From the NCBI RefSeq assembly GCF_001704115.1, contig NZ_CP016895.1, positions 3,596,001-3,660,000 on the forward strand: DNA of 64,000 nucleotides, read 5' to 3'. This document shows positions 36,443 through 46,307 of this stretch, piece by piece. A model generated the notes under the pieces. The model saw only the letters and a program-made list of their open reading frames with translations, ran no database searches and had not been told where the DNA came from. The translations under genes were made by a program, and so were the position numbers. This stretch comes from Acinetobacter larvae. GTDB lineage: Bacteria > Pseudomonadota > Gammaproteobacteria > Pseudomonadales > Moraxellaceae. The stretch's first letter is position 1. Each line of letters starts with the position of its first letter.

Positions 36443-37441
36443 TCATCGCGGTAGACTTTCATCAAAAGCATTTTTAGTAGATACCTGCAGTGGTGTATCG
36501 CCCAATGGTGTATGGTCCAGTGGCTTATGCACCATTGCTAGTTTATCTGCCAAGTACTGGATAAAAACACGCAGCTTCGGCGCCAAATGCCGTGTCGGTG
36601 GGTAAAGTAGCCACGCACCACCACTATAATAGGTTTTAAAGGTCCAATCGGACAGCAGTAACTGTAAATCACCTCGTTGTAAGGCTGGTCGCGCGACAAA
36701 ATAAGGCAAACTGGCAATGCCTAAGTGTTGTAAGGCAGCATCTAAACGAATGCCAGTATGGTTAGCCGCATAACGCCCCCGCACAGCCACCGTAACCGAC
36801 TTTGTTCCCTGTTGAAACTTCCATTTTGAGTCCATGGCTTGCTCGCCTAAATAAATACACTGCTGCTGTTTGAGATCATGTGGATGTTGCGGCACGCCAT
36901 GCTGTGCCAAATACTGCGGTGTTGCACAAATCACATGCTCTATCTCCATCAGCTTACGTCCCATTAAACCGCCAGGTGGCTGGTCGGTAATGCGAATCGC
37001 CAAATCTACGGCATCGTCGATTAGATCGATATAACGATCTTCTAGCAATAACTGCACATCAATCTGCGGATATAGATTTAAAAACTCAGGCAAATGCGGA
37101 TGAATCATAAAATGCCCGACCGCTTTGGGGACACTCATACGAATCAGCCCCTGTGCCTCTTGTTGCCATGCCGATGAACATTGCATCACCGCCTGAGCGG
37201 CATTGACCATATCGACACAGCGCATATAGACGTGCTGACCACTTTCACTCAATCTTAATTTACGCGTGCTGCGTTGTAATAGCCGTGTTGCCAAGGCACG
37301 CTCTAAACGGGAGATAGCACGACTCACCGCAGATGGTGTCGTACCCATCTGCCGTGCCGTCTCGGAAAAACTTCCTGTCTCGACAACTTTGACAAAAGTT
37401 GCCATTTCATGCAGCAGCATCGCGTGTTGATTTGTGCTCAT
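36443..37441 (-). CDS. LysR-family transcriptional regulator
   Basis: A 332-residue LysR regulator. The winged helix-turn-helix is at about residues 10-70 (FVKVVETGSFSETARQMGTTPSAVSRAISRLE), followed by a linker helix and the two-lobed effector domain. The C-terminal tail is some 25 residues longer than in average members. It is divergent from a LysE-type exporter gene 93 bases away, with a 13-bp palindrome in between, the classical arrangement in which the regulator controls the exporter. The effector, probably an amino acid, is not known. Confidence 0.9.
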   Translation of the reverse strand: MSTNQHAMLLHEMATFVKVVETGSFSETARQMGTTPSAVSRAISRLERALATRLLQRSTRKLRLSESGQHVYMRCVDMVNAAQAVMQCSSAWQQEAQGLIRMSVPKAVGHFMIHPHLPEFLNLYPQIDVQLLLEDRYIDLIDDAVDLAIRITDQPPGGLMGRKLMEIEHVICATPQYLAQHGVPQHPHDLKQQQCIYLGEQAMDSKWKFQQGTKSVTVAVRGRYAANHTGIRLDAALQHLGIASLPYFVARPALQRGDLQLLLSDWTFKTYYSGGAWLLYPPTRHLAPKLRVFIQYLADKLAMVHKPLDHTPLGDTPLQVSTKNAFDESLPR

Positions 37442-37466
37442 CAGGCAAAAGTGATTTCTATTTTAG

Positions 37467-37479
37467 AGTGATTATCACT
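37467..37479. promoter_or_regulatory. Palindrome in the LysR-LysE divergent spacer, likely operator
   Basis: AGTGATTATCACT is a perfect inverted repeat (AGTGA T-T-A TCACT) located between the two divergent starts, 26 bases from the LysR ATG. Its position fits a LysR-type regulator binding site. Confidence 0.5.
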
Positions 37480-37534
37480 TGGTACATCTAGAAATACAAT
37501 CTATGCTCGCTTTCAGCATGAGATACTCAACAGT

Positions 37535-38194
37535 ATGTGGCAATTGTACGGACAGGAATTCTTTAGCTTAGCTGTAATCCATTTCTTGGCAGTGATTTTA
37601 CCCGGTCCTGACTTCCTGATTACCCTACAGCAAAGTTTAAAATATGGTCGCAAGCACGGCGTCATCACGGCACTGGGAATTGGTGCGGGTATTTCAGTAC
37701 ACGTTCTCTACACCCTAATCGGTGTAGCGATCTTATTTCAAACCCATGCTTGGCTCATGGCGAGCCTACAACTACTTGCCGCGGCCTATCTCTGCTATTT
37801 GGCACGGCATTGTTTAGCCAGTAGCACCGCACCCAATACAGCAACATTGGCAACCGCAACACCGTCGCGCGTGCCATCTTGGCAGCGTTCTTTTCTGACT
37901 GGTTTCTTCTGTAATGCATTGAATCCAAAAGCAACGATTTTCTTTCTAGCAATTTTTAGCAGTATCGTCAGCCCACAAACACCATTAAATATACAAATTG
38001 CTTATGGTGCTTGGATGTGTAGTATCAACGCATTGTGGTTCATTGTCGTCAGTTATATCTTTACCCAGCAACAAATCCGCCAGAAATTTTTGGCTTATAG
38101 CTGCTACATCGAGCGCATCATGGGTGGATTATTGATGCTGATTGCACTGCGAATTGGCTATGTGGCATTACAAAGCCTGTGTGGCACTGGCTAA
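37535..38194 (+). CDS. LysE/RhtB family amino-acid exporter
   Basis: A 219-residue membrane protein with about six hydrophobic segments. The family signature AVILPGPDFLITLQQSLKYGRKHG is near the N-terminus (two motifs joined here), and the central FCNALNPKATIFFLAIFSSIV block is also typical. The substrate is unknown; members export threonine, homoserine, lysine or related molecules. It is divergently arranged with the LysR regulator, which probably controls it. Confidence 0.9.
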   Translation: MWQLYGQEFFSLAVIHFLAVILPGPDFLITLQQSLKYGRKHGVITALGIGAGISVHVLYTLIGVAILFQTHAWLMASLQLLAAAYLCYLARHCLASSTAPNTATLATATPSRVPSWQRSFLTGFFCNALNPKATIFFLAIFSSIVSPQTPLNIQIAYGAWMCSINALWFIVVSYIFTQQQIRQKFLAYSCYIERIMGGLLMLIALRIGYVALQSLCGTG

Positions 38195-38285
38195 GGTTTT
38201 TATACGGGCTATCCCCGACTTAGGCGCTCAATGACATCAACCTCGACGCATAAAACTCGAAACACAAAACTCGAAACACAAAAAA

Positions 38286-38307
38286 AGACCTAGCATCGGC
38301 TAGGTCT
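38286..38307 (-). terminator. Rho-independent terminator of the symporter gene
   Basis: Stem AGACCTAGC / GCTAGGTCT with a 4-base loop; on the minus strand a run of T follows. It lies about 20 bases past the symporter stop codon and may also end the LysE transcript. Confidence 0.75.
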
Positions 38308-38328
38308 CTTTGCATCACTTAGGCATGG

Positions 38329-39624
38329 CTATGCTTTATTTAAATATTCAGCTTCATAGGCCAATGCTTTTTTCTCATCAAATTGTTTTTCCCACTTACT
38401 GATCACCAGCACTGCCAAGGCATTGCCGACAACGTTCAGTGCGGTACGTGCCATATCCAAGATACGGTCTACACCAGCAATAAATGCCAAACCTTCTAAT
38501 GGGATACCCACCGTATGCAAGGTCGCCAACAACACCACAAAAGACACCCCAGGCACCCCTGCAATCCCTTTAGAGGTAATCATTAAGGTGACAACCAAAA
38601 CGATCTGTTGGGTAATGGAAAGCTCAATCCCATATAACTGTGCAATAAAGATTGCCGCAATACTTTGATAGAGCGTAGAACCATCTAAGTTAAAAGAATA
38701 ACCTGTTGGAACCACAAAACTGGTAATCGCTTTCGGTGCACCATAAGCTTCCATTTTTTCCATAATACGCGGTAATACGGTTTCGGAGCTGGCGGTAGAG
38801 AAAGCCAAAATTAATTCGTCTTTGAGGATTTTGATCAAGGTAAAAATGTTAATACCAAATAGTTTGGCTGTAATACCCAATACCACGAAAGCAAAGAAGA
38901 AAATCGCGGCATAAACCAAGACCACTAATTTAGCCAGTGGAATTAATGATGCAAAACCAAAGTTCGCAACCGTCACAGAAATTAAGCCAAATACACCGAT
39001 CGGTGCATATTTCATAATAATGTTTGTTACGCGGAACATGGTTTCCGATACTGCAACAAATACATTGAGTAAGGGTTGTTTATGTTCCGTTGGTAAAGAA
39101 GATAGCCCCACACCAAATAATACGGCGAAGAAAATAATTGGCAGCATTTCACCATGCGCCATGGAGCTAATAATATTGGTCGGAATCAGCGATAAAATAG
39201 TCTGAATAATACCGTGTGCTTCAGACTGCACGGCTTCTGTGGTTTTTTGATATTGAGAAATATCTGTCGCCACCAAAGCCGACATATCAACACCAACACC
39301 AGGTTGGAAAACATTCGCTGCAATTAAACCAACAAGAATGGCAATCGTCGTAATAATTTCAAAATAGACAATTGTCTTAAAACCCAAGGTTCCTAAACTC
39401 TTTGCATCACCAACACCGGCAATACCTAATATAAGTGTTGCAAAAACGATTGGAACAACAATCATCTTAATCAGGCTAATAAATATCTGCCCTAATGGTT
39501 GCAATACATTAAGCACCATAAAGCTTTTAGCCTCAGGCTGATTATGTAGGATTGCACCAACAATAATCCCGAGAATCAAAGCGATTAAAATTTGCCATGC
39601 CAGGCTAATTTTAAAATTTTTCAT
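38329..39624 (-). CDS. Dicarboxylate/amino acid:cation symporter (GltP/DctA family)
   Basis: A 431-residue inner-membrane symporter of the DAACS family, taking up glutamate/aspartate or C4-dicarboxylates with protons or sodium. The ATG at 39624 has AAGGA seven bases upstream; the longer frame from 39642 lacks one. Typical stretches are LISLIKMIVVPIVFATLILG, the serine-rich SSETVLPRIMEKM motif, PTGYSFNLDGSTLY, and MITSKGIAGVPGVSF near the C-terminus. The exact substrate cannot be told from these motifs. It has its own terminator and an unusually long upstream spacer. Confidence 0.9.
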   Translation of the reverse strand: MKNFKISLAWQILIALILGIIVGAILHNQPEAKSFMVLNVLQPLGQIFISLIKMIVVPIVFATLILGIAGVGDAKSLGTLGFKTIVYFEIITTIAILVGLIAANVFQPGVGVDMSALVATDISQYQKTTEAVQSEAHGIIQTILSLIPTNIISSMAHGEMLPIIFFAVLFGVGLSSLPTEHKQPLLNVFVAVSETMFRVTNIIMKYAPIGVFGLISVTVANFGFASLIPLAKLVVLVYAAIFFFAFVVLGITAKLFGINIFTLIKILKDELILAFSTASSETVLPRIMEKMEAYGAPKAITSFVVPTGYSFNLDGSTLYQSIAAIFIAQLYGIELSITQQIVLVVTLMITSKGIAGVPGVSFVVLLATLHTVGIPLEGLAFIAGVDRILDMARTALNVVGNALAVLVISKWEKQFDEKKALAYEAEYLNKA

Positions 39625-40511
39625 AAGAGAATCCTTATGCATCGCATATATTTAAAAAAATATGTGAGAGAATGAAAGCGTGCAAAAATTAAATATTTCC
39701 ATACATGCCAAAACTTCCTAATCCAATCGTAAGGTTGGCATAGGCTCCAAGCTATTGTTAAGATAGCTGCTTAGAACAAAACCGACGCAACATACTGTTT
39801 GTTGTATATCGTCGGGCGCGATTGTATTCAATTACAATCTCACTAAACAATATCTAAACAGTATCTCGATGTTTAGAAAATATACTGACAAGCAAAATAT
39901 TTCTGGTTTCTATAAATAAAAACCCTTTAAAAATTGCAGCACTAAGCCTGCAATCTATTCACTTTGCACATTCAAAACACGCTTCCAATTGAACAATTAT
40001 TAATCCAACACGCAGCAAAATATATGTTTCGCCATGTGAATCACGAAGATTTTGGCAATATACACCGCATGGGAAGATATGATTAACCGTACAAAAATAA
40101 TCTGACTAGTTGGACTACTCTAGATCACTCAATAAGCAGAATGCTTCATTCTCATTGGCTTGGTTTATTTACCGATCTCATCGATGCCTGACGGATCGCA
40201 TAGATAAACGTCATGTCATAAACATGCCGTTAAAATAATATCTGACCGTTATAACATCAATGCGTTATATTTTAACGAAGACCTAAAAAAGGTAAATAAA
40301 TATTGCAATTAGAGTTTTCAGCTTAAAACCTATACCGTAGTTTTAACCTTAATAGCGTACTATTATGGTCTTGGTTTTAATCAAAAAACCGTACTACTGT
40401 ATATATGCTATAACATGGATGGTATGCGCTTCTGATCAGTTTATAAAGTATTTTTTTAAATATTCATCATCATCCAAAGCCATCTCATGCTATCGCTATT
40501 CTAAATGGGAT
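39625..40511. other. Long AT-rich intergenic region upstream of the symporter gene
   Basis: Nearly 900 bases between the symporter start (minus) and the end of the fimbrial operon (minus). Visible elements: an imperfect hairpin CCGACG...CGTCGG at 39782-39815, and the inverted repeat ATTGTA-TTCAAT-TACAAT at 39821-39838, about 200 bases upstream of the symporter start. I see no convincing gene or terminator for the fimbrial operon. Confidence 0.4.
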
Positions 40512-41303
40512 TTATTTTTGTACTGCATTATCCGGTACACCCTCATCCAATAAAACATGTATGGGGCGTGTAAAAGAATGAATTTGACCTTGATCATCGA
40601 CTAAGGAAAACTGTACCTGCGCTGTGCTTAGAACCGACGACAACTTGCTGGTTACCTTGGCAGAGAACAGATAGTCTTTCTGACTAAATGGATAACTCAT
40701 CATATCCATGACCTGTTGCGCAGCAAAGCGTTGTGACGGCAGCAGCAATTGTAGATCCAGAAATGACGCATGATAGGCCGTACGATTATCACAGCGAATC
40801 AACCACTGACCTTGATGTTGTATCAGATAAAATTTTAAATGTTGCGCAAGATCGCTCAGCGTCATTTTAGCCAAGGTTTTGGGTCGATAAAAAATTTTTA
40901 ACTGCGTATTCATCGCCAAACTCAGCCATGTGCTTTGTTCTGTCATTGCGGTTTTGACATAGGGCATTTCATATAAATTTAGCCAAAAGACTGATTCACG
41001 ATCTTGTGCCAACAGCTGATCATTATAAATAATACGTATGCTCTGTATGGCATTGGCCGACATCTTTGCCAAAGGAGGCACAACCAAAAAAGGCATATGG
41101 GGCGTTTCTGGATCAGCCGCACCCTGATCCACCCAAGTCTGCAAGAGGATGGGATAGTGATTGGTATTGACCAGCATCAAATGCTGATATGTTTGCGGGG
41201 CTTGAAAAAGCAACCGTGTTTTACTTGCCAAGATTCCTGCCTGCACATGACTGCACAGCATCATCATAGCGAGCCCCGCAACAAGACAGATGTTTATACG
41301 CAT
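40512..41303 (-). CDS. Periplasmic fimbrial chaperone (PapD-like), second copy
   Basis: A 263-residue protein with a signal peptide (about residues 1-23, ending VQAG). The PapD-like immunoglobulin domains carry the usual strand pattern: ASKTRLLFQAPQTYQHLMLVNTNHYPILLQTWVD in the G1-region start, and DRESVFWLNLYEMP, the family signature near residue 100. RPK in FYRPKTLA matches the second-domain start. GGAG lies eight bases before the ATG. It is the last gene of the fimbrial operon, after the adhesin, so it may serve that subunit specifically. It differs clearly from the first chaperone. Confidence 0.88.
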   Translation of the reverse strand: MRINICLVAGLAMMMLCSHVQAGILASKTRLLFQAPQTYQHLMLVNTNHYPILLQTWVDQGAADPETPHMPFLVVPPLAKMSANAIQSIRIIYNDQLLAQDRESVFWLNLYEMPYVKTAMTEQSTWLSLAMNTQLKIFYRPKTLAKMTLSDLAQHLKFYLIQHQGQWLIRCDNRTAYHASFLDLQLLLPSQRFAAQQVMDMMSYPFSQKDYLFSAKVTSKLSSVLSTAQVQFSLVDDQGQIHSFTRPIHVLLDEGVPDNAVQK

Positions 41304-41372
41304 GCAATGCTCTCCATTTTGGGCTTCTCCTAATTATCTGGTCTTTTACTGGCGTTGCCCTTAGACAAGTGA

Positions 41373-42824
41373 TCATTGTACTTTCACCAAAATATAGGCT
41401 GTTGCAGAGACCTTGCCAGGACGTACTGGCGTTGCCAGCGGCAGTTTTTGCAAGCGCGCCGTATAATTTTGCACATAATAGCGATAGCCTTGCTGGACGC
41501 TGTCTTGCTGCTGAGCACCGTCCAAGACCGGATACCAGCCAGCATCTTCACCACCCCCCACTGCCGCAGGATGCCCCACAAAAAACATATCTTGCTGGCG
41601 ATGTTGCTGTCTTAGAAAAATACCAACGCCCTGTGCCATATGTGCATCATCATATTGATCTGATAACAATGCCAAGACACCATTCTGAGCATTGACCAGA
41701 CCCAAGCGCTGTGCGGTTTGATACGCAGCATAAGAGACTTGAATCCCCACTGCGGTTTGTAAAGGTGCCACACCTGAATCAACAAAATCGGCACATTCAA
41801 TGCTGACTTGAAAATTAGCCGCAACACTATGATTCGCCTCTAAAGCATCACGGCTTATCGGTGCAAAAACAATAACCGGTGTGGCATGGCGCACCACACA
41901 ACTGGCCTCCTGATGCAGCACATTATGCATTTGCATGCCATAACTCAAACCATTATTGACCGCTAAGAAACGATGCTGTAATGCAGCATCCTCTCCCAAT
42001 TCATCACTCAGCAAACCCGGACCACGTAACTGAATATAAGCATTGGCTTGCTGACAAAGATAAGGTCCTTGCAAGATTTGCTGATTATTGGGACATAGAC
42101 TCAGGCTTTGTTTTAGGGTGCTGACACGATAGATCTCCGCAATCAAAGGAGGAATATCCATCAGACGGATATGAATTTTGCCAGAATCAAGCTCTAAAAA
42201 CTGACTCACCGCAATGCCTTGGTAACGTCGACTGAGACTGATCCCTTGCATGCTGAGCTTGAGTCCAACATTTTGAAAGTAAGTTGCATAAACTTGTGCC
42301 AAACCATCAGTCAAGCCGACCTCATCTTGACCACCAGCGCCATCATCTGCATTGGTGGCCACCAAAAATAGCAGGTCTTTCAAGTCACTCTTATCACAAA
42401 TCCATAACACCGTATTGGGCGTCACGTTCGCAGCAGTATAGTCCGTCGCCGGGACCACCACACGATCGATCAAACTCCCCACTGGCTGTAAATAGGTCGA
42501 ACTCAAATAAATACTGCCAAAACGAATCGGGATATTGTTGCTCTGACTATTGTCTAACGCACCCGTACTATGACATAGCGCAAAACTTTGTGTGCTATAG
42601 ACAGCACCACAGAGCAACATACTGCACCCGATCAAAGTTTTCATAATGTGCTGGCAACACCCCCGATAAACTTGAGCGAGAACAGCTATCAGGCGATGGA
42701 TGAGGGATATAGGTGTGCTCACTGCACTGGTTATGCTAACGCGACTACTGGCTACTTGAGTTGCTGCGTTAGCGCTATGCATTGTTGTGACTGTAGCGGT
42801 ATCAATGATCACTATACGGCTCAT
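41373..42824 (-). CDS. Two-domain fimbrial adhesin/tip subunit
   Basis: A 483-residue protein from the ATG at 42824, which overlaps the usher stop codon as ATGA and has GGAGGGG six bases upstream, a textbook coupled start. A signal peptide (MKTLIGCSMLLCGAVYSTQSFA) begins only at residue 61, corresponding to an alternative ATG at 42644; which start is used is open. After the signal comes a lectin-like region and then a C-terminal pilin domain with paired cysteines (ASCVV...SIECADF) and the final beta strand (VSATAYILVKV) used for donor-strand exchange. Size and position mark it as the tip adhesin. The receptor is unknown. Confidence 0.8.
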   Translation of the reverse strand: MSRIVIIDTATVTTMHSANAATQVASSRVSITSAVSTPISLIHRLIAVLAQVYRGCCQHIMKTLIGCSMLLCGAVYSTQSFALCHSTGALDNSQSNNIPIRFGSIYLSSTYLQPVGSLIDRVVVPATDYTAANVTPNTVLWICDKSDLKDLLFLVATNADDGAGGQDEVGLTDGLAQVYATYFQNVGLKLSMQGISLSRRYQGIAVSQFLELDSGKIHIRLMDIPPLIAEIYRVSTLKQSLSLCPNNQQILQGPYLCQQANAYIQLRGPGLLSDELGEDAALQHRFLAVNNGLSYGMQMHNVLHQEASCVVRHATPVIVFAPISRDALEANHSVAANFQVSIECADFVDSGVAPLQTAVGIQVSYAAYQTAQRLGLVNAQNGVLALLSDQYDDAHMAQGVGIFLRQQHRQQDMFFVGHPAAVGGGEDAGWYPVLDGAQQQDSVQQGYRYYVQNYTARLQKLPLATPVRPGKVSATAYILVKVQ

Positions 42825-45457
42825 GGCAGCCCCTCCGACTGACAGTTTTTTTCTAGGCGGATCATGTCTTGTGCCCATTCCAATTGTTTCGCGGTTAACG
42901 CATAGGCAAAAGTACATTGCTGTGTTGCATCATCGCCCCAACGTACGCGTAGCGCGCCCTCTCGTTGTGATACTCGCACATACATCTGCCCACTCTGACC
43001 CACCATGCCCAGCACATGACCTGCAGCGTCAATCACTTCTGCGCCCAGTGGAACAAATTCACCAGAAGGCAAATGTGTTTGGATAAACAAGGGATAACCT
43101 ATTCGTGTGGCAAAATTCACTTTAACGGTCGCACCGGCATAGGGCGCAACACGGTGCTGCTGGCTCAATAACTCTACACGTTCAGACATACCAGCCGGAT
43201 CAAGTATGATCTCGTTATAACGATAAGGAGTAATTGCTGGAATCAGAGCATAGCCCGAACGGTTGATACGGGTTTGTCCACTCATCACACGTGCTCCACG
43301 TGCGCCAGGTGCTGCCACCAAGACAAAGCTATCGCCCAAATATGGACCTAAGGTGATTCCGCCACGATGCACAGCCAAAGCACCTTGTACATTGCTAGAA
43401 ACTTGCCAAGATTGCGGACTCTTGGCGATATGCAACCCTGTTGCAACATAGGCAAAACGCTGAGCAATATTGGCCACCCAAGTCGGTTGTGCCTGATAAG
43501 GCTGTTGTTGTACACCAATGCTATAACTCAAAGTACGCTCGGGACCCAGTGTTCCTGACAAGCTGGTCTGATAACTGGCGGGTTGATGTTGTCGCTGACT
43601 ATAATTTAGCCCAAGGTTTTTTGCAGCATAGCTTTTCGCTCTGCCCAAGCTATAACTCAAAGACACATTCAATGTGCTTTCTTTGCCGGTACTGCCCAAA
43701 CTTAATCCAGTCCTAGAGGCTTGCCGTATAGTTTGATAGGGATCTACTATATTTTGATGCAATAACGACACATTAAAACTCAAGCCATTGGCAAAGGTTT
43801 TGGCATAGCCCAGCTGAAACTGTACATCATGATGTTGCCGATCACGTGCTTTTTGCGCTGAAGCAGACAAAAATAACAGCCCGAATTCAGCTAAGTTTTG
43901 GTTGAGACTCAGCTCATAACGCAGATGTCGTTGTTGCACTGGCAAGACTACAACGGTGTCTGCATCTGTCTTTTTCCTGGGGCGGTCTATCACATCATTC
44001 AGATCTAAATACCCCTGACCGCCATAACGATAAACCGCCATATTGAGTGTGGTATCACTGGTAGCTATTTTTTGACTATAACTCAGTTGTAGCATGTGCC
44101 CATGCTGTGGCTGTGGTTGCTCAATCAGCTTGGCTTGTGAATGGGTAAAATTAACCGCAAAAGCGCCCCACGCTGTACTATAGACTGCACCCGCCGCAGT
44201 TGCATAATAATCCCGCGCTACACGCGCCCCCACATGTACGGTGCTGCGATTACTCACACCACGCTGGTAAGTCAGATTGCTAAAAAAGCGTGGCTGCTGT
44301 CCTTGTCTGGTTTGCCCCACATCCCAGTGATAACGCGATGCACCAGGGCGTAAGGACTCTGGCATCGCAGCAAAAGGGACTTTGATATAACGCAACTCGC
44401 CATCTGCTTCCTCAATCACCAGCAAGAGATCGCCATTAAAACTCGTAGGATATAAGTCTTGAATCACAAAGGGACCCGCCGCAACGGTAGTCTGATAAAT
44501 TTCCTTTTGATTTTGTACAATAGAAATCTTGGCATTGCTCTTGGCAATACCCTGCACGACTGGCGCATAGCCGCGCATCGACTCTGGTAGCATTCTTTCT
44601 TCTGAGGCTAGATTTATGCCATAAAAAGCCATACCCGAAAAAAATCGCCCAGCACTATAAATCTCTCCCATATTGAGCACACTTTTAATGCCCGCCAAGG
44701 GACGAGACACAACACGTCGAATATTTGCCCATTGCGTCCCCATGGTTTGGCTATACTGTATATGGCTTTGCTGCCGATATTGCCATTTACCTACATTAAA
44801 ACCAGTTTGTAGCGCGAGATAAGCTGCCCGATATTGTTGTGCTGCCTGTGATTGCTGCTGATGTATCAAGCGACTTTCATAATAGTGCCCAGCATAATTA
44901 ATAAAAAAAATACCTTCGCCAGCATCCCACATGGCTGGATCAACATAGCCTCGTGGTACAGCACGCAACTCACTTTGTGGAATAAATACATCTAGGCGTA
45001 ATTTGCCGGAATCAAATTCTATTCGTGTTCCCGCCACATAATCTGCTAAAAAAATACAGCCCTGTGACTGTGACTGTGACTGTGACTGTGACTGAATGAT
45101 ATCGATATTCTTTTGTGCCAAAGCAAATTTACGCAAGGTCGGTTCATCAAAACAAGGCTCGATACGCTGAGTGGTCTTTTGCACAAATTGCACTTCTAAA
45201 CGCTCTAACAGTTGCCCATTGAGATAGACATCAACTTTATATGGTCCAGCCATGACACTTTCCGTCTGACTCATGCGTTGTAGTAGCGCCTGATGGCCGG
45301 CCGAACGCCCAGCAAAAATATTGGGATCAAAAATATACTCATCTTCCTCAGGCATGGGCGCTGCGGCATAGAGCATACTGCCCACAGCATAAAGCAATGC
45401 GCCACTGAATAGTCTCGCCAGTGGCTGAACCATTTCTGCGATCACGATCAAACACAT
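42821..45457 (-). CDS. Fimbrial outer-membrane usher (PapC/FimD family)
   Basis: An 878-residue usher that secretes and assembles pilus subunits. A signal peptide is followed by the N-terminal periplasmic domain (EDEYIFDPNIFAGRSAG, then VDVYLNGQLLERLEVQF, and RLDVFIPQSEL), the 24-strand barrel with its plug (QGIAKSNAKISIVQNQKEIYQTTVAAGPFVIQDL) and two C-terminal domains (GYPLFIQTHLPSGEFVPLGAEV). The N-terminal domain contains a five-fold SQ repeat encoded by a hexanucleotide repeat. The start at 45457 has GGTGGG close upstream; a second ATG at 45433 is possible. The stop overlaps the adhesin start. Confidence 0.93.
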   Translation of the reverse strand: MCLIVIAEMVQPLARLFSGALLYAVGSMLYAAAPMPEEDEYIFDPNIFAGRSAGHQALLQRMSQTESVMAGPYKVDVYLNGQLLERLEVQFVQKTTQRIEPCFDEPTLRKFALAQKNIDIIQSQSQSQSQSQGCIFLADYVAGTRIEFDSGKLRLDVFIPQSELRAVPRGYVDPAMWDAGEGIFFINYAGHYYESRLIHQQQSQAAQQYRAAYLALQTGFNVGKWQYRQQSHIQYSQTMGTQWANIRRVVSRPLAGIKSVLNMGEIYSAGRFFSGMAFYGINLASEERMLPESMRGYAPVVQGIAKSNAKISIVQNQKEIYQTTVAAGPFVIQDLYPTSFNGDLLLVIEEADGELRYIKVPFAAMPESLRPGASRYHWDVGQTRQGQQPRFFSNLTYQRGVSNRSTVHVGARVARDYYATAAGAVYSTAWGAFAVNFTHSQAKLIEQPQPQHGHMLQLSYSQKIATSDTTLNMAVYRYGGQGYLDLNDVIDRPRKKTDADTVVVLPVQQRHLRYELSLNQNLAEFGLLFLSASAQKARDRQHHDVQFQLGYAKTFANGLSFNVSLLHQNIVDPYQTIRQASRTGLSLGSTGKESTLNVSLSYSLGRAKSYAAKNLGLNYSQRQHQPASYQTSLSGTLGPERTLSYSIGVQQQPYQAQPTWVANIAQRFAYVATGLHIAKSPQSWQVSSNVQGALAVHRGGITLGPYLGDSFVLVAAPGARGARVMSGQTRINRSGYALIPAITPYRYNEIILDPAGMSERVELLSQQHRVAPYAGATVKVNFATRIGYPLFIQTHLPSGEFVPLGAEVIDAAGHVLGMVGQSGQMYVRVSQREGALRVRWGDDATQQCTFAYALTAKQLEWAQDMIRLEKNCQSEGLP
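45063..45092. repeat. Hexanucleotide repeat (TGTGAC)5 inside the usher gene
   Basis: Five perfect copies of TGTGAC on the plus strand, encoding five Ser-Gln pairs on the minus strand. Slippage would add or remove Ser-Gln pairs without changing the frame. Confidence 0.9.
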
Positions 45458-45472
45458 GTCCCACCCACTGCA

Positions 45473-46231
45473 TTAGTCTTGCAACGGCAACTCATGCTCA
45501 ATCAAAACACCATAATCATTCACCAAACTTAAGCGTATATGCTGTTTGTCCACCAAATTGCCTGCAACAGGCCATTGCACAGTGCTTTTCGGTGCAATAA
45601 TTTCATTTTCTTTAACTACTAACGCTTTAGCTACACCTTTGCCCATAAGATGTTGTGAAGCCACGAGGCTAAGGCTTTTAACATTGGCGAAATAAGCACT
45701 GTTATTGTGAATTTGTAAGACCGTCTGTGTATCCTGACGATGCAGCTTAAATTGCAAGTGCGTACTCAACTCACTCGCCTGACCAACAATCTGCTTTGGA
45801 CGATAAAAAACTTTAATACGGTTTTTAAAGACCACCACCAAACGATTGGCATCGCTGGCACTTTTCTTTAACGCCGGCGTCTCTGAAAAATTCATATAAA
45901 ATAATGATTCTCTATCCTGCGGTACTTGATCCTGCCCCAAAAAACGCAAACGCACGGTTTGGACAGCATCGGGTTGTATCCGAAAAATCTGTGGCCCGAC
46001 CACAAAAGGTGCGCTGCTATTTTCAATATTTAAATTTTCATCGCCCTCGTCTAACCAGATTTGCACCAAGTTGGGATAACTATCTTTGTTCTGCAAATAA
46101 ATGGTTTTTTCTTTTTGACCATCTGCAAAAATGATCCGTGTCCCTGTGAGTACCACACCTGCCCATAATGGCGTACTATTTGCAGCCACCATGATTGCTG
46201 CGCCAATCAAGCTACGCCAGCCGAGTTTCAT
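45473..46231 (-). CDS. Periplasmic fimbrial chaperone (PapD-like), first copy
   Basis: A 252-residue protein with a signal peptide ending near PLWAG. The start is the ATG at 46231 with AGGAG seven bases upstream; the frame opens at a GTG five codons earlier, which would place that AGGAG inside the gene. Family features: VVLTGTRIIFADGQKEKTIYLQN in the first domain, the arginine and lysine that anchor the subunit C-terminus, and the QDRESLFYMNFSETP signature, followed by the FYRPKQI start of domain 2. It binds subunits in the periplasm and delivers them to the usher, whose gene starts 15 bases downstream. Confidence 0.92.
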   Translation of the reverse strand: MKLGWRSLIGAAIMVAANSTPLWAGVVLTGTRIIFADGQKEKTIYLQNKDSYPNLVQIWLDEGDENLNIENSSAPFVVGPQIFRIQPDAVQTVRLRFLGQDQVPQDRESLFYMNFSETPALKKSASDANRLVVVFKNRIKVFYRPKQIVGQASELSTHLQFKLHRQDTQTVLQIHNNSAYFANVKSLSLVASQHLMGKGVAKALVVKENEIIAPKSTVQWPVAGNLVDKQHIRLSLVNDYGVLIEHELPLQD

Positions 46232-46307
46232 TATGCATCTCCTCACGCATACAACAAAAGATGAGCTGCCACCTTAGCAACAGCCCAAGCTATGATTTAT
46301 TTACAAA

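Noticed and set aside
45063..45092. On/off phase variation of the usher through slippage
   Set aside because: The repeat unit is six bases, so slippage stays in frame and cannot switch the gene off.
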